From the NCBI RefSeq assembly GCF_042665545.1, contig NZ_JBHTCM010000006.1, positions 124,001 to 188,000 on the forward strand: a DNA stretch of 64,000 bases, in the 5' to 3' direction. The notes beneath the pieces are model-generated. The model saw only the letters and a list, made by a program, of their open reading frames with translations. It was not told the DNA's origin and searched no databases. Origin of the DNA: Rhodocista pekingensis. GTDB lineage: Bacteria; Pseudomonadota; Alphaproteobacteria; Azospirillales; Azospirillaceae. Positions 1 to 8,442 of this stretch are shown here, in pieces. The translations under genes and the position numbers were made by a program. Within the stretch, counting starts at the first letter, position 1. Each line of letters opens with the position of its first letter.

Positions 1-987
1 CTCCTCGGTCGAGGCCCGCCGTGCCGCCTCGTGGCGCAGCGAGGCCATCGCGCCCCGCTCCCGCCGGGTCGAGCGCCGGGCCAGCAGGGCGAGCGGCAGC
101 AGCAGCAGCATCGCCATCAGCCCGACCGAGGCTTCCACCGCCGCGCTGCGCCGCCAGGGGGCGTAGATATCCCACGGTGTCCGCCCGGCCAGCACGACCA
201 GCGGATAGCGCCCCAGCCGGCGGAAGGCGATCAGCCGCTCGACCCCGTCTTCCATGGTGGCCTGCGGGATCAGCCCGCGGGAGGCGCCATCGATCTGCTT
301 CAGCAGGGGATCGTCCGCGGCGAAGCGGTCGGTGCTCCCCGCCGCGTCGGGCCAGCGCGCCAGCACCGCCCCGTCCAGCCGGACCAGCGCGACCGTGGTG
401 CCGGGAAGGCTCACGGCCGAGTGCCAGAACTCCAGGAAATAGTCCGGCCGGATCGAGGCCAGGGCCAGCCCGTCGAAGCCGCCGTCCGGCCGCTCCAGGC
501 GGTGGGCGAGGTTGAAGTGGGGCCGGCCCGTCATGCGGCTGGGCATGGTCTCGCTGACCGCCAGCGCGCCGCCCTGCCGGAGCTGCTGGAAATAGCCGCG
601 GTCCGCGATGGCCACGCCGGTCACCGGGAACATGCGGCTGGACAGCCGCGCCCGGCCGTCGGCGTCGAACAGGGCCAGGGAATCGAGCTGGGCGTAGCGG
701 GCGACCATCCCCGCCATCCAGTCGTGCAGGCTCTGTTCCTGCGCGATCCGGTCCCAGCTCATGTCCTGACGGTTGCGGCGGGTCTCGGCCCGGCGGACCA
801 TCTCCGACAGCAGCAGTTCCTGCGTCTCGAACACCTTGAGCGCGTGCTCGTAGAGCACGTCCACGTCGCGCAGCAGGCCGGCCTCCGCCTCGCGGCGCAC
901 CTCCACACGGTTCAGGGCGACGATCGCCGCCAGCATCAGCAGCGGAACGACGATCGTTGCCGGGACCAGCCATCGGAAATATTTCAT
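1..987 (-). CDS. Membrane sensor protein, N-terminal part (runs off the left edge)
   Basis: The reading frame is open from an ATG at 987 to the window edge (329 codons), so only the N-terminal part is seen. It begins with a membrane segment (about residues 5-24, LVPATIVVPLLML), continues with a roughly 240-residue probable periplasmic domain, then a second membrane segment (around residue 290, VGLMAMLLLLLPLALLARR), then a basic, Glu-rich stretch that looks like the start of a coiled coil. The periplasmic part contains IADRGYFQQLRQGG and MTGRPHFNLAHRLE, which resemble the double-Cache (PDC) ligand-binding domains of histidine kinases and diguanylate cyclases. The output domain lies outside the window, so kinase versus cyclase cannot be decided. 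It lies 155 bp downstream of glgA on the same strand. Confidence 0.75.
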   Translation of the reverse strand, partial: MKYFRWLVPATIVVPLLMLAAIVALNRVEVRREAEAGLLRDVDVLYEHALKVFETQELLLSEMVRRAETRRNRQDMSWDRIAQEQSLHDWMAGMVARYAQLDSLALFDADGRARLSSRMFPVTGVAIADRGYFQQLRQGGALAVSETMPSRMTGRPHFNLAHRLERPDGGFDGLALASIRPDYFLEFWHSAVSLPGTTVALVRLDGAVLARWPDAAGSTDRFAADDPLLKQIDGASRGLIPQATMEDGVERLIAFRRLGRYPLVVLAGRTPWDIYAPWRRSAAVEASVGLMAMLLLLPLALLARRSTRRERGAMASLRHEAARRASTEE

Positions 988-1142
988 GGACCTTCCCGCA
1001 GAATTGCGGAGTTCATCGGCCCCTTTGTCGGTCTGATCCCACCGGAAAATAAGGGAAACTATTCTTATGGGGTAGCCCGAACGGTGTAAATTCCGATGAA
1101 GCAGAAGAATTCAGTTGGTTTCTCTTCGGCTTGCGGTGGAGA

Positions 1143-2693
1143 TTACTTGAGAGACAGGGCCGTGTCCATGACCGCCTGCCGGTACAGGTCGGCATAGTGC
1201 CGGGCCGATGCGGCCCAGCCGACATCGCGCCCCATGGCGTTGTGCTGCACCGTCCGCCACAGGTCCGGCCGCCGCCACAGGGCCACCGCCCGTTCCATCG
1301 CGTGGATCAGGGGCGTCAGGGCCACGGGCTCGAAGACGAAACCGGTGGCGCTGCCGTCGGCCAGACTGCCCTCCGTCACGTCCGTCACCGTGTCCGCTAG
1401 CCCGCCGACGCGCGACACCAGCGGCAGCGCCCCGTAGCGCAGGGCGTACATCTGGGTCAGGCCGCAGGGCTCGAAGCGCGACGGCACCAGCAGCACGTCG
1501 GCGCCGGCCTGGATCCGGTGCGCCAGGGCCTCGTCATAGGCGCGCACCAGCCCGACCCGGCCGGGATGGTCGTGCATGGCCGCCGCCGCCGCCTGCTCCA
1601 GCGCCTTGTCGCCGGTGCCCAGGATGGCGAGCTGGCCGCCCAGGGCCAGCAGGCGCGGCAGCGCCTCCAGCACCAGGTCGATGCCCTTCTGGTGGGTCAG
1701 CCGGCTGACGACGGCGAACAGCGGGCCGTCGGGCAGGGTGCCCAGCCCGAAGGCATGCCGCAGCTCCGCCTTCGCCGCCTGCCGCGCCTCCAGCAGGGTG
1801 GCGTCGTAGCGCGCCGGGATCAGCGGGTCGGACGCCGGGTCCCACAGCCGCAGATCGACCCCGTTCAGGATGCCGGACAGGTCGCGGGCGCGGGCCCGCA
1901 GCAGCCCGTCCAGCCCGAACCCCATGGCCGTTCCCTGGATCTCCTGCGCGTAGGTCGGGCTGACGGTGGTCAGCTTGTCGGCATAGTAGAGACCGGCCTT
2001 CAGCAGGCCGATCTTCCCGTGGAACTCCAGCCCGTGGATGGAGAAGCTGTGCGGCGGCAGGTCCAGGTCGCCCAGCCGCGCGGGCGGGACAAGACCCTGG
2101 AAGGCCAGATTGTGAATGGTGAAGACGCTGACCGGCCGCTTCGCCACCATCCGGTCCGCCCCCGCCCGTTCCGCGGCGAAGCGCAGATAGGCGGGAACCA
2201 GCCCCGTCTGCCAGTCGTGGGCATGGATGATCTCCGGCCGCCAGCCCTCGCCGTCGCCCTCCAGCCCGATGCGGGCGGCGGCGGCGGACAGGCTGGCGAA
2301 GCGCAGGGCGTTGTCGGGCCAGTCCTGGCCGTCCGGGCCGCTGTAGGGATTGCCCGCGCGGTCGAAGAAGACGGGCAGGTCCAGGGCATAGAGCGGCACC
2401 GCCGGGTCCAGCGCCCCTGGCGCGCGGGACCCGTCCGCCGATCCCGTCCCGCCGGCCGGGGCCGTGCCGGCCAGCAGGCGGCCGCCCTGGCCGCCGGCCC
2501 CCGGCAGGGGCGGCAGGTCGCGCAACGGCCGTGCCTCCCCCAGCGCCTTCAGCACCGGCGGATAGCCGGGCAGCAGCAGGCGCGCATCGATCCCCAGTTC
2601 CCGCAACGCCGCCGGCAGGGCGGCCACGACATCGGCAAGGCCGCCCGTCTTCACATACGGGAAGCACTCGGACGCAACGAACAGAACCCGCAT
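1143..2693 (-). CDS. glgA: Glycogen synthase (ADP-glucose)
   Basis: Transfers glucose from ADP-glucose to the non-reducing end of alpha-1,4-glucan in the cytoplasm (GT5 family). The product starts MRVLFVASECFPYVKTGGLADV, with the KTGG motif that binds ADP-glucose near residue 15. A Rossmann-type C-terminal half follows with FAVVSRLTHQKGIDL and the EPCGLTQMYALRYG nucleotide-sugar loop. The length of about 516 residues is slightly longer than the usual 480; the excess is a Gly/Ala-rich insertion near residues 60-90. I chose the ATG at 2693 because the family starts at this MRVL. A GTG at 2705, directly after the glgC stop, would add four residues. It is second in a glgC-glgA operon with almost no spacer. 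Confidence 0.93.
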   Translation of the reverse strand: MRVLFVASECFPYVKTGGLADVVAALPAALRELGIDARLLLPGYPPVLKALGEARPLRDLPPLPGAGGQGGRLLAGTAPAGGTGSADGSRAPGALDPAVPLYALDLPVFFDRAGNPYSGPDGQDWPDNALRFASLSAAAARIGLEGDGEGWRPEIIHAHDWQTGLVPAYLRFAAERAGADRMVAKRPVSVFTIHNLAFQGLVPPARLGDLDLPPHSFSIHGLEFHGKIGLLKAGLYYADKLTTVSPTYAQEIQGTAMGFGLDGLLRARARDLSGILNGVDLRLWDPASDPLIPARYDATLLEARQAAKAELRHAFGLGTLPDGPLFAVVSRLTHQKGIDLVLEALPRLLALGGQLAILGTGDKALEQAAAAAMHDHPGRVGLVRAYDEALAHRIQAGADVLLVPSRFEPCGLTQMYALRYGALPLVSRVGGLADTVTDVTEGSLADGSATGFVFEPVALTPLIHAMERAVALWRRPDLWRTVQHNAMGRDVGWAASARHYADLYRQAVMDTALSLK

Positions 2694-2705
2694 GGTGCCG
2701 CCCAC

Positions 2706-3998
2706 TTACCCCGCGAGCCGCGCCAGCATGTCGCGCGTGATCAGCACGACACCGCCCTCGGTGCGGTGGAAGCGGCGGGCATCCTCCTCCGGGTCCTCGC
2801 CCACCACCAGCCCCTCGGGGATGTGGCAGCCGCGGTCCACCACCACCCGGTTCAGGCGGGCGTTGCGGCCGACCTCCACCTCGGGCAGGACAACGGCGTC
2901 CGTCAGCGACGCATAGGAATGGACGCGCACATTGTTGAACAGCATCGACCGCCGCACCGTCGAGCCCGAGATGATGCAGCCGGCCGACACCATGCTGTCC
3001 ACGGCATGGCCGCGCCGGTCATCGTCGTCGAAGACGAACTTCGCCGGGGGCAACTGCTCCTGATAGGTGAAGATCGGCCAGTTGCGGTCGTAGAGGTCCA
3101 GCGACGGGGAGACGTGGCAGAGGTCCAGGTTGGCCTCCCAGTAGGCGTCCACCGTGCCGACATCGCGCCAGTAGGGCTCCGAGCCGGGGGCGCGGTTGTA
3201 GACGCAACTGTCCGAGAAATGGTGCGCCAGCACCTTGGCCCGCGGCACCAGCCAGGGGATCAGGTCCTTGCCGAAATCGCGGGAGGAGGCGGGGTCGCGC
3301 GCGTCGCGGTCGAGCTGGTCGTACAGGAACTGGGCGTTGAAGATGTAGATGCCCATGCTGCACAGGGCCATGTCCGGGCGGCCCGGCATGCCCGGCGGAT
3401 CGGCCGGCTTCTCCAGGAAGCCGACGACGCGGTTCTGGTCGTCCACATGCATGACGCCGAAGCCGGTCGCCTGGGCCCGCGGCACCTCGATGCAGCCGAC
3501 CGTGCAGTCGGCGCCGTTCAGGATGTGCCACGACAGCATCGCCGCGTAGTCCATCTTGTAGATATGGTCGCCGGCCAGGATCAGCACCCATTCGGCCCGG
3601 TGGCCGCGCAGGATGTCCAGGTTCTGGTACACGGCGTCCGCCGTGCCCTGGTACCAGCTCGTGTCGTCGATGCGCTGCTGCGCCGGCAGCAGGTCGATGA
3701 ACTCCCCGATCTCGCCGCGCAGGAAGTTCCAGCCGCGTTGCAGGTGGCGCAGCAGGCTGTGCGACTTGTACTGGGTCAGGACCGAGACCCGGCGGAAGCC
3801 CGAATTGATGCAGTTGGACAGGGCGAAGTCGATGATGCGGAACTTGCCGCCGAAATGGACGGCCGGCTTGGCCCGCCGGTCGGTCAACTGGCGCAGCCGG
3901 CTGCCGCGGCCGCCGGCCAGCACCAGCGCGATCGCATGACGCGGCGCCTGGCGCAGCTCCTGGTCCAGCCGCGGGTCGGTGATCCCCTGGGGCAACAT
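2706..3998 (-). CDS. glgC: Glucose-1-phosphate adenylyltransferase
   Basis: Makes ADP-glucose from glucose-1-phosphate and ATP, the committed step of bacterial glycogen synthesis. The N-terminal nucleotidyltransferase loop AIALVLAGGRGSRLRQLTDRRAKPAV, the IIDFALSNCINSG region and WYQGTADAVYQN are all diagnostic. A left-handed beta-helix C-terminal part (SGSTVRRSMLFNNVRV) follows. With the ATG at 3998, preceded by a GGGGATA ribosome site, the protein has 430 residues, the usual length. The frame stays open upstream to 4547, but that stretch has no family similarity and lies in the regulatory region of amtB. The stop codon abuts glgA. Confidence 0.95.
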   Translation of the reverse strand: MLPQGITDPRLDQELRQAPRHAIALVLAGGRGSRLRQLTDRRAKPAVHFGGKFRIIDFALSNCINSGFRRVSVLTQYKSHSLLRHLQRGWNFLRGEIGEFIDLLPAQQRIDDTSWYQGTADAVYQNLDILRGHRAEWVLILAGDHIYKMDYAAMLSWHILNGADCTVGCIEVPRAQATGFGVMHVDDQNRVVGFLEKPADPPGMPGRPDMALCSMGIYIFNAQFLYDQLDRDARDPASSRDFGKDLIPWLVPRAKVLAHHFSDSCVYNRAPGSEPYWRDVGTVDAYWEANLDLCHVSPSLDLYDRNWPIFTYQEQLPPAKFVFDDDDRRGHAVDSMVSAGCIISGSTVRRSMLFNNVRVHSYASLTDAVVLPEVEVGRNARLNRVVVDRGCHIPEGLVVGEDPEEDARRFHRTEGGVVLITRDMLARLAG

Positions 3999-4138
3999 CA
4001 ATCGTATCCCCTTTGCCGTTTCATGGCGTCCGGCACCGGCCGGCCGTTGCAGGCGCGAAGGTGCCATATCCGGGCCGGCGCGGCCATGCCCGCGCGGGGG
4101 TGTCGTCGCACCGCGGTCGGCACCGGGGGGCGCAACGC

Positions 4139-4155
4139 TGCCCAATCCTTGTGCA
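4139..4155 (+). promoter_or_regulatory. NtrC-like binding site, distal
   Basis: TGCCCAATCCTTGTGCA is an imperfect 17-bp dyad of the NtrC type (consensus close to TGCACCA-N3-TGGTGCA). It is one of two near-identical copies 108 bp apart upstream of the ammonium transporter gene. The sequence is seen; the assignment to NtrC is inferred from spacing and from known nitrogen control of amtB. Confidence 0.45.
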
Positions 4156-4246
4156 GTGACCCCGTCCAGGCGGATCGCGGTGCGGTGACCGGGCCGATCC
4201 GACGCCCGGTCCGAAGGAATCCCGCGGTTCCGCCGCCCTCGGGACC

Positions 4247-4263
4247 TGCCTAATCCTTGTGCA
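4247..4263 (+). promoter_or_regulatory. NtrC-like binding site, proximal
   Basis: TGCCTAATCCTTGTGCA differs from the distal copy by one base. It sits about 90 bp upstream of the sigma-54-like promoter, a normal distance for an NtrC enhancer site. Confidence 0.45.
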
Positions 4264-4327
4264 CTCCCCCCCGCCCGGACACCCCCCTTTCTGCTTCCCG
4301 ATGACGCATCGCCCGGGAGCGGGTCCA

Positions 4328-4345
4328 GGGAATCCGCGGATTCCC
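4328..4345. promoter_or_regulatory. Perfect 18-bp palindrome upstream of amtB
   Basis: GGGAATCCGCGGATTCCC is a perfect inverted repeat ending five bases before the likely -24 element of the amtB promoter. It could be an operator for an unidentified dimeric regulator or a chance GC-rich palindrome. Confidence 0.4.
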
Positions 4346-4349
4346 GTGT

Positions 4350-4364
4350 CGGCACGATCCTTGA
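4350..4364 (+). promoter_or_regulatory. Sigma-54-like promoter of amtB
   Basis: CGGCACGATCCTTGA matches the -24/-12 consensus (TGGCACG-N4-TTGC) with the required GG-N10 spacing, but the -12 element ends in GA instead of GC. The start codon is 65 bp downstream. Sigma-54/NtrC control of amtB is well known in Azospirillum-type bacteria, so the reading is plausible, though the -12 mismatch weakens it. Confidence 0.45.
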
Positions 4365-4428
4365 ATTAGGGAACCCCGGCGCGTGCGGCGGCCGATCGGG
4401 TCCCGCGCCCACTAGAATGGGGAGCCAC

Positions 4429-5757
4429 ATGAACCGTCTGACTTCATTCCTGCTAGCGGCCTGCGTGGCCCTGCTTCCGGGCGCGGCCTTCGCCCAGGAT
4501 ACGCCCACCATCGACACCGGCGACACGGCCTGGATGCTGACCTCCACGGCGCTCGTGCTGCTGATGACGATTCCGGGTCTCGCCCTCTTCTACGGCGGCA
4601 TGGTCCGCAAGGCGAACGTGCTGGCCATGGTCATGCAGAGCTTCGCCATCTGCTGTCTGGCCGCGGTGCTGTGGATGATCATCGGCTACAGCCTCGCCTT
4701 CGGTAACGGCAGCGCCTTCATCGGTGACCTGTCCAAGGCGTTCCTGCTGGATCTGGTCGATGTCATGAACACGCCCTTCACGCTGGGCGACGGGACGGAG
4801 GCTCCGGTGGCCTTCACGATCCCCGAATCCGTGTTCATGATGTTCCAGATGACCTTTGCGATCATCACCCCGGCGCTGATCACCGGCGCCTTCGCCGATC
4901 GCATGAAGTTCTCCGCCCTGCTGGTCTTCTCGACCCTCTGGCTGCTGATCGTCTATGCGCCGATCGCGCACTGGGTCTGGCATCCGAACGGCTTCCTGTT
5001 CGGTGACGGCGTGCTGGACTTCGCCGGCGGCACCGTCGTCCACATCAATGCGGGCATCGCGGGTCTGGTCGCCTGCATCATCCTGGGCAAGCGCAGCGGC
5101 TACGGCACCGTCGACATGAAGCCGCACAATCTGGTGCTGTCCCTGATCGGCGCCTCGCTGCTGTGGGTGGGCTGGTTCGGCTTCAACGCGGGGTCCGCGG
5201 GTGCCGCCGGCGGCCGTGCGGGCATGGCCATGGCGGTCACCATGGTGGCGGCGGCCGCGGCGGCGCTGTCCTGGCTGCTCACCGAATGGGCGGTGAAGCG
5301 CAAGCCCTCCGTTCTGGGCATCATCTCCGGCGCGGTGGCCGGTCTGGTCGCCATCACCCCGGCGTCGGGCTTCGTCGATCCGGTCGGTGCGCTGGTCATC
5401 GGCCTTGTCGCCGGCGTGATCTGCTACGTCGCCTCCACCGGCCTGAAGAAGCTGCTGGGCTATGACGACAGCCTGGACGTGTTCGGCGTGCATGGTGTGG
5501 GCGGCATCATCGGCGCCGTCCTGACCGGTGTCTTCGCCCGGCAGGCCATCGGCGGCGACGCGGCGGTCGGCCTCATCGACGGCAATCTCGGTCAGGTCTG
5601 GACGCAGATCTGGGGCATCGGCGCCACCATCCTGTGGTCGGCCGTCGGCACCGCCGTGATCCTGCTGATCACCCGCCTGATCGTCGGCCTGCGCGTCGAC
5701 GAGGAGGCCGAGCGCGACGGTCTCGACATCGCCCTGCACGGCGAGGCGGTCCACTGA
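4429..5757 (+). CDS. amtB: Ammonium transporter (Amt/MEP/Rh family)
   Basis: Conducts ammonium across the inner membrane. It starts with a cleavable signal peptide (LLAACVALLPGAAFAQ) followed by about eleven hydrophobic segments. Family hallmarks are visible: GGMVRKANVLAMVMQSF, DFAGGTVVHINAG (the Amt signature with the pore histidine) and FGVHGVGGIIGAVLTG (the second pore histidine). The 442-residue length is typical. I chose the ATG at 4429 because GGGGAG lies five bases upstream; an ATG at 4417 would add MGSH. No glnK gene is next to it; the left neighbour is divergent glgC. Expression is probably nitrogen-controlled through the sites upstream. Confidence 0.95.
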   Translation: MNRLTSFLLAACVALLPGAAFAQDTPTIDTGDTAWMLTSTALVLLMTIPGLALFYGGMVRKANVLAMVMQSFAICCLAAVLWMIIGYSLAFGNGSAFIGDLSKAFLLDLVDVMNTPFTLGDGTEAPVAFTIPESVFMMFQMTFAIITPALITGAFADRMKFSALLVFSTLWLLIVYAPIAHWVWHPNGFLFGDGVLDFAGGTVVHINAGIAGLVACIILGKRSGYGTVDMKPHNLVLSLIGASLLWVGWFGFNAGSAGAAGGRAGMAMAVTMVAAAAAALSWLLTEWAVKRKPSVLGIISGAVAGLVAITPASGFVDPVGALVIGLVAGVICYVASTGLKKLLGYDDSLDVFGVHGVGGIIGAVLTGVFARQAIGGDAAVGLIDGNLGQVWTQIWGIGATILWSAVGTAVILLITRLIVGLRVDEEAERDGLDIALHGEAVH

Positions 5758-5921
5758 TCCCGGCAGGGTCCCCGGCCCGAGGGGGGGACGGGGACCCGGT
5801 CCGGTGACACGCGGTTTTCCGGAGCACGCTGTCCGCAAGGGCGGTCCTGCCGACCGTCCGCGGGACCGGTTCCGCACTTCCTCGGGGGACGGTCCTCCAG
5901 GCCTCCGTGACCTCCCCCACC

Positions 5922-5960
5922 GCCGCCGCCGGGGTCTCCCCGGCGGCGGTCTTCTTTTCC
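5922..5960 (+). terminator. Rho-independent terminator after amtB
   Basis: A 13-pair GC-rich stem (left arm 5922-5934, right arm 5938-5950) with a three-base loop is followed by CTTCTTTTCC. It lies about 165 bp after the amtB stop and before the convergent oxidoreductase gene. The two direct copies of CTCTTTCCGTGCCGG just after it (about 5970-6000) have a 15-bp period. Confidence 0.6.
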
Positions 5961-6042
5961 GGCCGGCCTTCTCTTTCCGTGCCGGCTCTTTCCGTGCCGG
6001 TCTTCCTGGCCGCGCTTGCGGGCCGGCCCCGGTCGTTCGCCA

Positions 6043-7017
6043 TCAGTCGTTCGTCAGCACCACCTTGCCGGTCGCCTGCCGCTCCATCAGCAGGCGGAAG
6101 GCGCGGGCGTGGTCCTCCAGCGGCAGCGCGTGGGAGACGTGGGGCTTCAGCTTCCCCTCCCGGTAGAGGCCCAGCAGTTCCATCAGGCTGGACGCCAGAC
6201 GCTGCGGGTTGTTGCGCATGTGCGCCCCCCAGTACAGCCCGGTGACGGCGATCTGCTTCACCAGCAGCAGGTTGGCCGGCACCGTGGGGATGCGGCCCGA
6301 GGCGAAGCCGACGACGACGATCCGGCCGTCCCAGGCCATGCAGCGCAGGGCGGCGTCGAAGGCGTCGCCGCCGACCGGGTCGTAGACCACGTCCACGCCC
6401 TTGGGCGCCAGTTCCTTGACCCGCGTGCGCAGGTCCTCGGCGGCATAGTCGATCGTCTCGTCGGCGCCGTGGGCGCGGGCGATGGCCAGCTTCTCCGGGC
6501 TGGAGGCGGCGGCGATGACACGCGCGCCCAGGGCCTTGCCGATCTCCACCGCCGTCAGCCCGACGCCGCCGGCCGCGCCCAGCACCAGCAGGGTCTCCCC
6601 GGCCTTGAGCTGGCCGCGGTCCACCAGCCCGATGTGGGAGGTGCCGTAGGCCACCGGGAAGGCGGCGCCCTCGGCGAAGCTCATCTCCTCCGGCAGGGGG
6701 ATGACGCCGGCGGCGTCCGCCACCGTCTCGGTGCAGAAGGCGCCCTGCTGCGACAGGGCGATCACCCGCATGCCGGGGCGCAGATGCCGGACCCCCTCGC
6801 CCACCTCCGTCACCAGCCCGGCGCACTCGAAGCCGGCGACGAAGGGGAAGGGCGGCTTCTCCTGGTACTTGCCCTGGATCATCAGGGTGTCGGCGAAGTT
6901 GATCGCCGCCGCCTTGATGGCGATCCGCACCTGCCCGGCGCCCAGCGCCGGCGCCGGCATCTCCTCCAGGCTCAGGCTCTCCGGCGGCCCGAACGCCCTG
7001 CACACCACTGCCTTCAT
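6043..7017 (-). CDS. Quinone oxidoreductase, zinc-free MDR family
   Basis: A 324-residue NADPH:quinone reductase-like protein of the medium-chain dehydrogenase superfamily. The N-terminal GroES-like domain contains IKAAAINFADTLMIQGKYQEKPPFPFVAGFECAG; it lacks the zinc-binding cysteines of alcohol dehydrogenases, as in the QOR group. The Rossmann loop is VLGAAGGVGLTAVEIGKALGA (about residue 145 onward), typical for NADPH binding. It probably reduces quinones or other enones in the cytoplasm; the physiological substrate cannot be read from sequence. It lies 68 bp downstream of the asparaginase gene on the same strand and may be cotranscribed with it. Confidence 0.85.
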   Translation of the reverse strand: MKAVVCRAFGPPESLSLEEMPAPALGAGQVRIAIKAAAINFADTLMIQGKYQEKPPFPFVAGFECAGLVTEVGEGVRHLRPGMRVIALSQQGAFCTETVADAAGVIPLPEEMSFAEGAAFPVAYGTSHIGLVDRGQLKAGETLLVLGAAGGVGLTAVEIGKALGARVIAAASSPEKLAIARAHGADETIDYAAEDLRTRVKELAPKGVDVVYDPVGGDAFDAALRCMAWDGRIVVVGFASGRIPTVPANLLLVKQIAVTGLYWGAHMRNNPQRLASSLMELLGLYREGKLKPHVSHALPLEDHARAFRLLMERQATGKVVLTND

Positions 7018-7084
7018 CTCGTCCGTCTCCTCCCGTTGTTTCTTTGTTTGTCTGGGTTTGTCTGACCGGAACGGCGGTCCGGGC

Positions 7085-8308
7085 TCAGAAGCCCGGTGCC
7101 GCCCGCACTTCCCCCACCGCCAGCTCGCGGCGGTTCAGGACCGGCGGCCGGACCAGGGCCTGCACCCGCTCCCAGTCCGCCTCGTCGATCAGGTCCAGCC
7201 GGCGCAGCACCGCGGCCATGGCCGGGCCGGCGGCGCGGCCGGTGCCGTCGTCGATCTTCACGGCGATGCCGATGCCGGCCTCCGGCACGACGGCGCAGCA
7301 GACGCCCTCCGCCCCCGACTTGACCAGGATGCGGGAGCCCGTCGCCTGCATGAAGCCGGTGTCGAAGGTGCCGCTGCCGCCCACCAGGTCCGGCCGCGCG
7401 CCCCAGGCGCGCAGCAGTCGGGCGGCGGCCTCGGCCCGGCGGGCCGGCAGGTCCACCGGGTCGGCCAGCCGCGCCATGGCGAAGGCCAGAGAGTCGAGCG
7501 GCACGCCGATGGTGGGGATGGAGCAGCCGTCGATGCCCCAGGGGGCGCGGCTGAGGTCCAGACCCGTCATCTGCTCCAGCACGCCCAGGATGCGCTGCTG
7601 CACCGGATGCTGGTAGCCGACATAGCCACGCGTCGGCTCGCCCCGGTGCAGCGCCGTCGTCAGCATGCCGGTGTGCTTGCCCGAGCAGTTGTTGTGCAGG
7701 GCGCTGAAGCCCTCGCCCCGGCGCAGCATCGCCTCCCAGGTGGGGCTGTCGTAGGGGGCGTGCGCGCCGCATTCCAGATCGTCCACGGACAGGCCGATGC
7801 GGGCCAGCCAGGCGGCCACCGCCTCCGTGTGGACCGGCTCGCCCCGGTGGGAGGCGCAGGCCAGCGCCAGTTCCGCGTCGCCCAGCCCGAAGGCGTCGGC
7901 GGCGCCCGTCTCGATCAGCGGCAGCGCCTGCAATGCCTTGTTGGAACTGCGCGGATAGACCACCGACCGGTGGTCGCCCCAGGACGCCACCACATGACCG
8001 TCGGCTCCCACGGCCACGGCGCGGCCGCGGTGGACGGACTCCGCCAGCGGTCCGCGCGTCACCTCGATCAGGATCGGGTTGGCGGCGGCGTCGGGCAGGG
8101 TCACGCGCGCATCGGCGGCGCCCGCCTCCGGGGTCGCGGCGCAGCCGCAGCCACCCCCGGCGCCGCAGCCGCCCTGGCCGTGCGGGTGGTCGTGGCCGTG
8201 CGAGTGGTCGTCGCCGTGCGAGTGGTCGTCGCCGTGCGAGTGGTGATGGTGATGGCCGTGGCCCCGGCAGGAGCCGCCCGGGGGAACGTCGTTTCGGTCG
8301 TGGGACAT
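7085..8308 (-). CDS. Asparaginase II family protein with His-rich N-terminal tail
   Basis: Belongs to the thermolabile Rhizobium-type asparaginase family (PF06089), unrelated to the E. coli enzymes. It shows VYPRSSNKALQALPL, CASHRGE, HNNCSGKHTGML, GCSIPTIGVPL and a C-terminal KIDDGTGRAAGPA region. It would hydrolyse L-asparagine to aspartate and ammonia. Unusually, residues 14-45 are HGHHHHHSHGDDHSHGDD-like, three tandem 6-residue units encoded by an 18-bp repeat, followed by a Gly/Cys run (GGCGAGGGCGC). The family normally starts near residue 68 (ANPILIEVTRG). The tail looks like a metal-binding module; whether it stores, delivers or senses metal is inference. I chose the ATG at 8308; the frame is open further upstream. 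Confidence 0.85.
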   Translation of the reverse strand: MSHDRNDVPPGGSCRGHGHHHHHSHGDDHSHGDDHSHGHDHPHGQGGCGAGGGCGCAATPEAGAADARVTLPDAAANPILIEVTRGPLAESVHRGRAVAVGADGHVVASWGDHRSVVYPRSSNKALQALPLIETGAADAFGLGDAELALACASHRGEPVHTEAVAAWLARIGLSVDDLECGAHAPYDSPTWEAMLRRGEGFSALHNNCSGKHTGMLTTALHRGEPTRGYVGYQHPVQQRILGVLEQMTGLDLSRAPWGIDGCSIPTIGVPLDSLAFAMARLADPVDLPARRAEAAARLLRAWGARPDLVGGSGTFDTGFMQATGSRILVKSGAEGVCCAVVPEAGIGIAVKIDDGTGRAAGPAMAAVLRRLDLIDEADWERVQALVRPPVLNRRELAVGEVRAAPGF

Positions 8309-8442
8309 GGGGTCACCGGCGGGCCGGTCGCGGCCCGGTCTCGTTGCGTCGTCGGGTGCCTTTCCGGTAGGCAGGCCCGGGGCGCACACCTTGCCGCGCC
8401 GGCCGGGCTCGTGCAAGCTGCCCGGGACTGGGAAAGGACATC

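Noticed and set aside
1518..4253. A 911-residue plus-strand frame
   Set aside because: Antisense shadow of glgA and glgC, both of which have clear family motifs.
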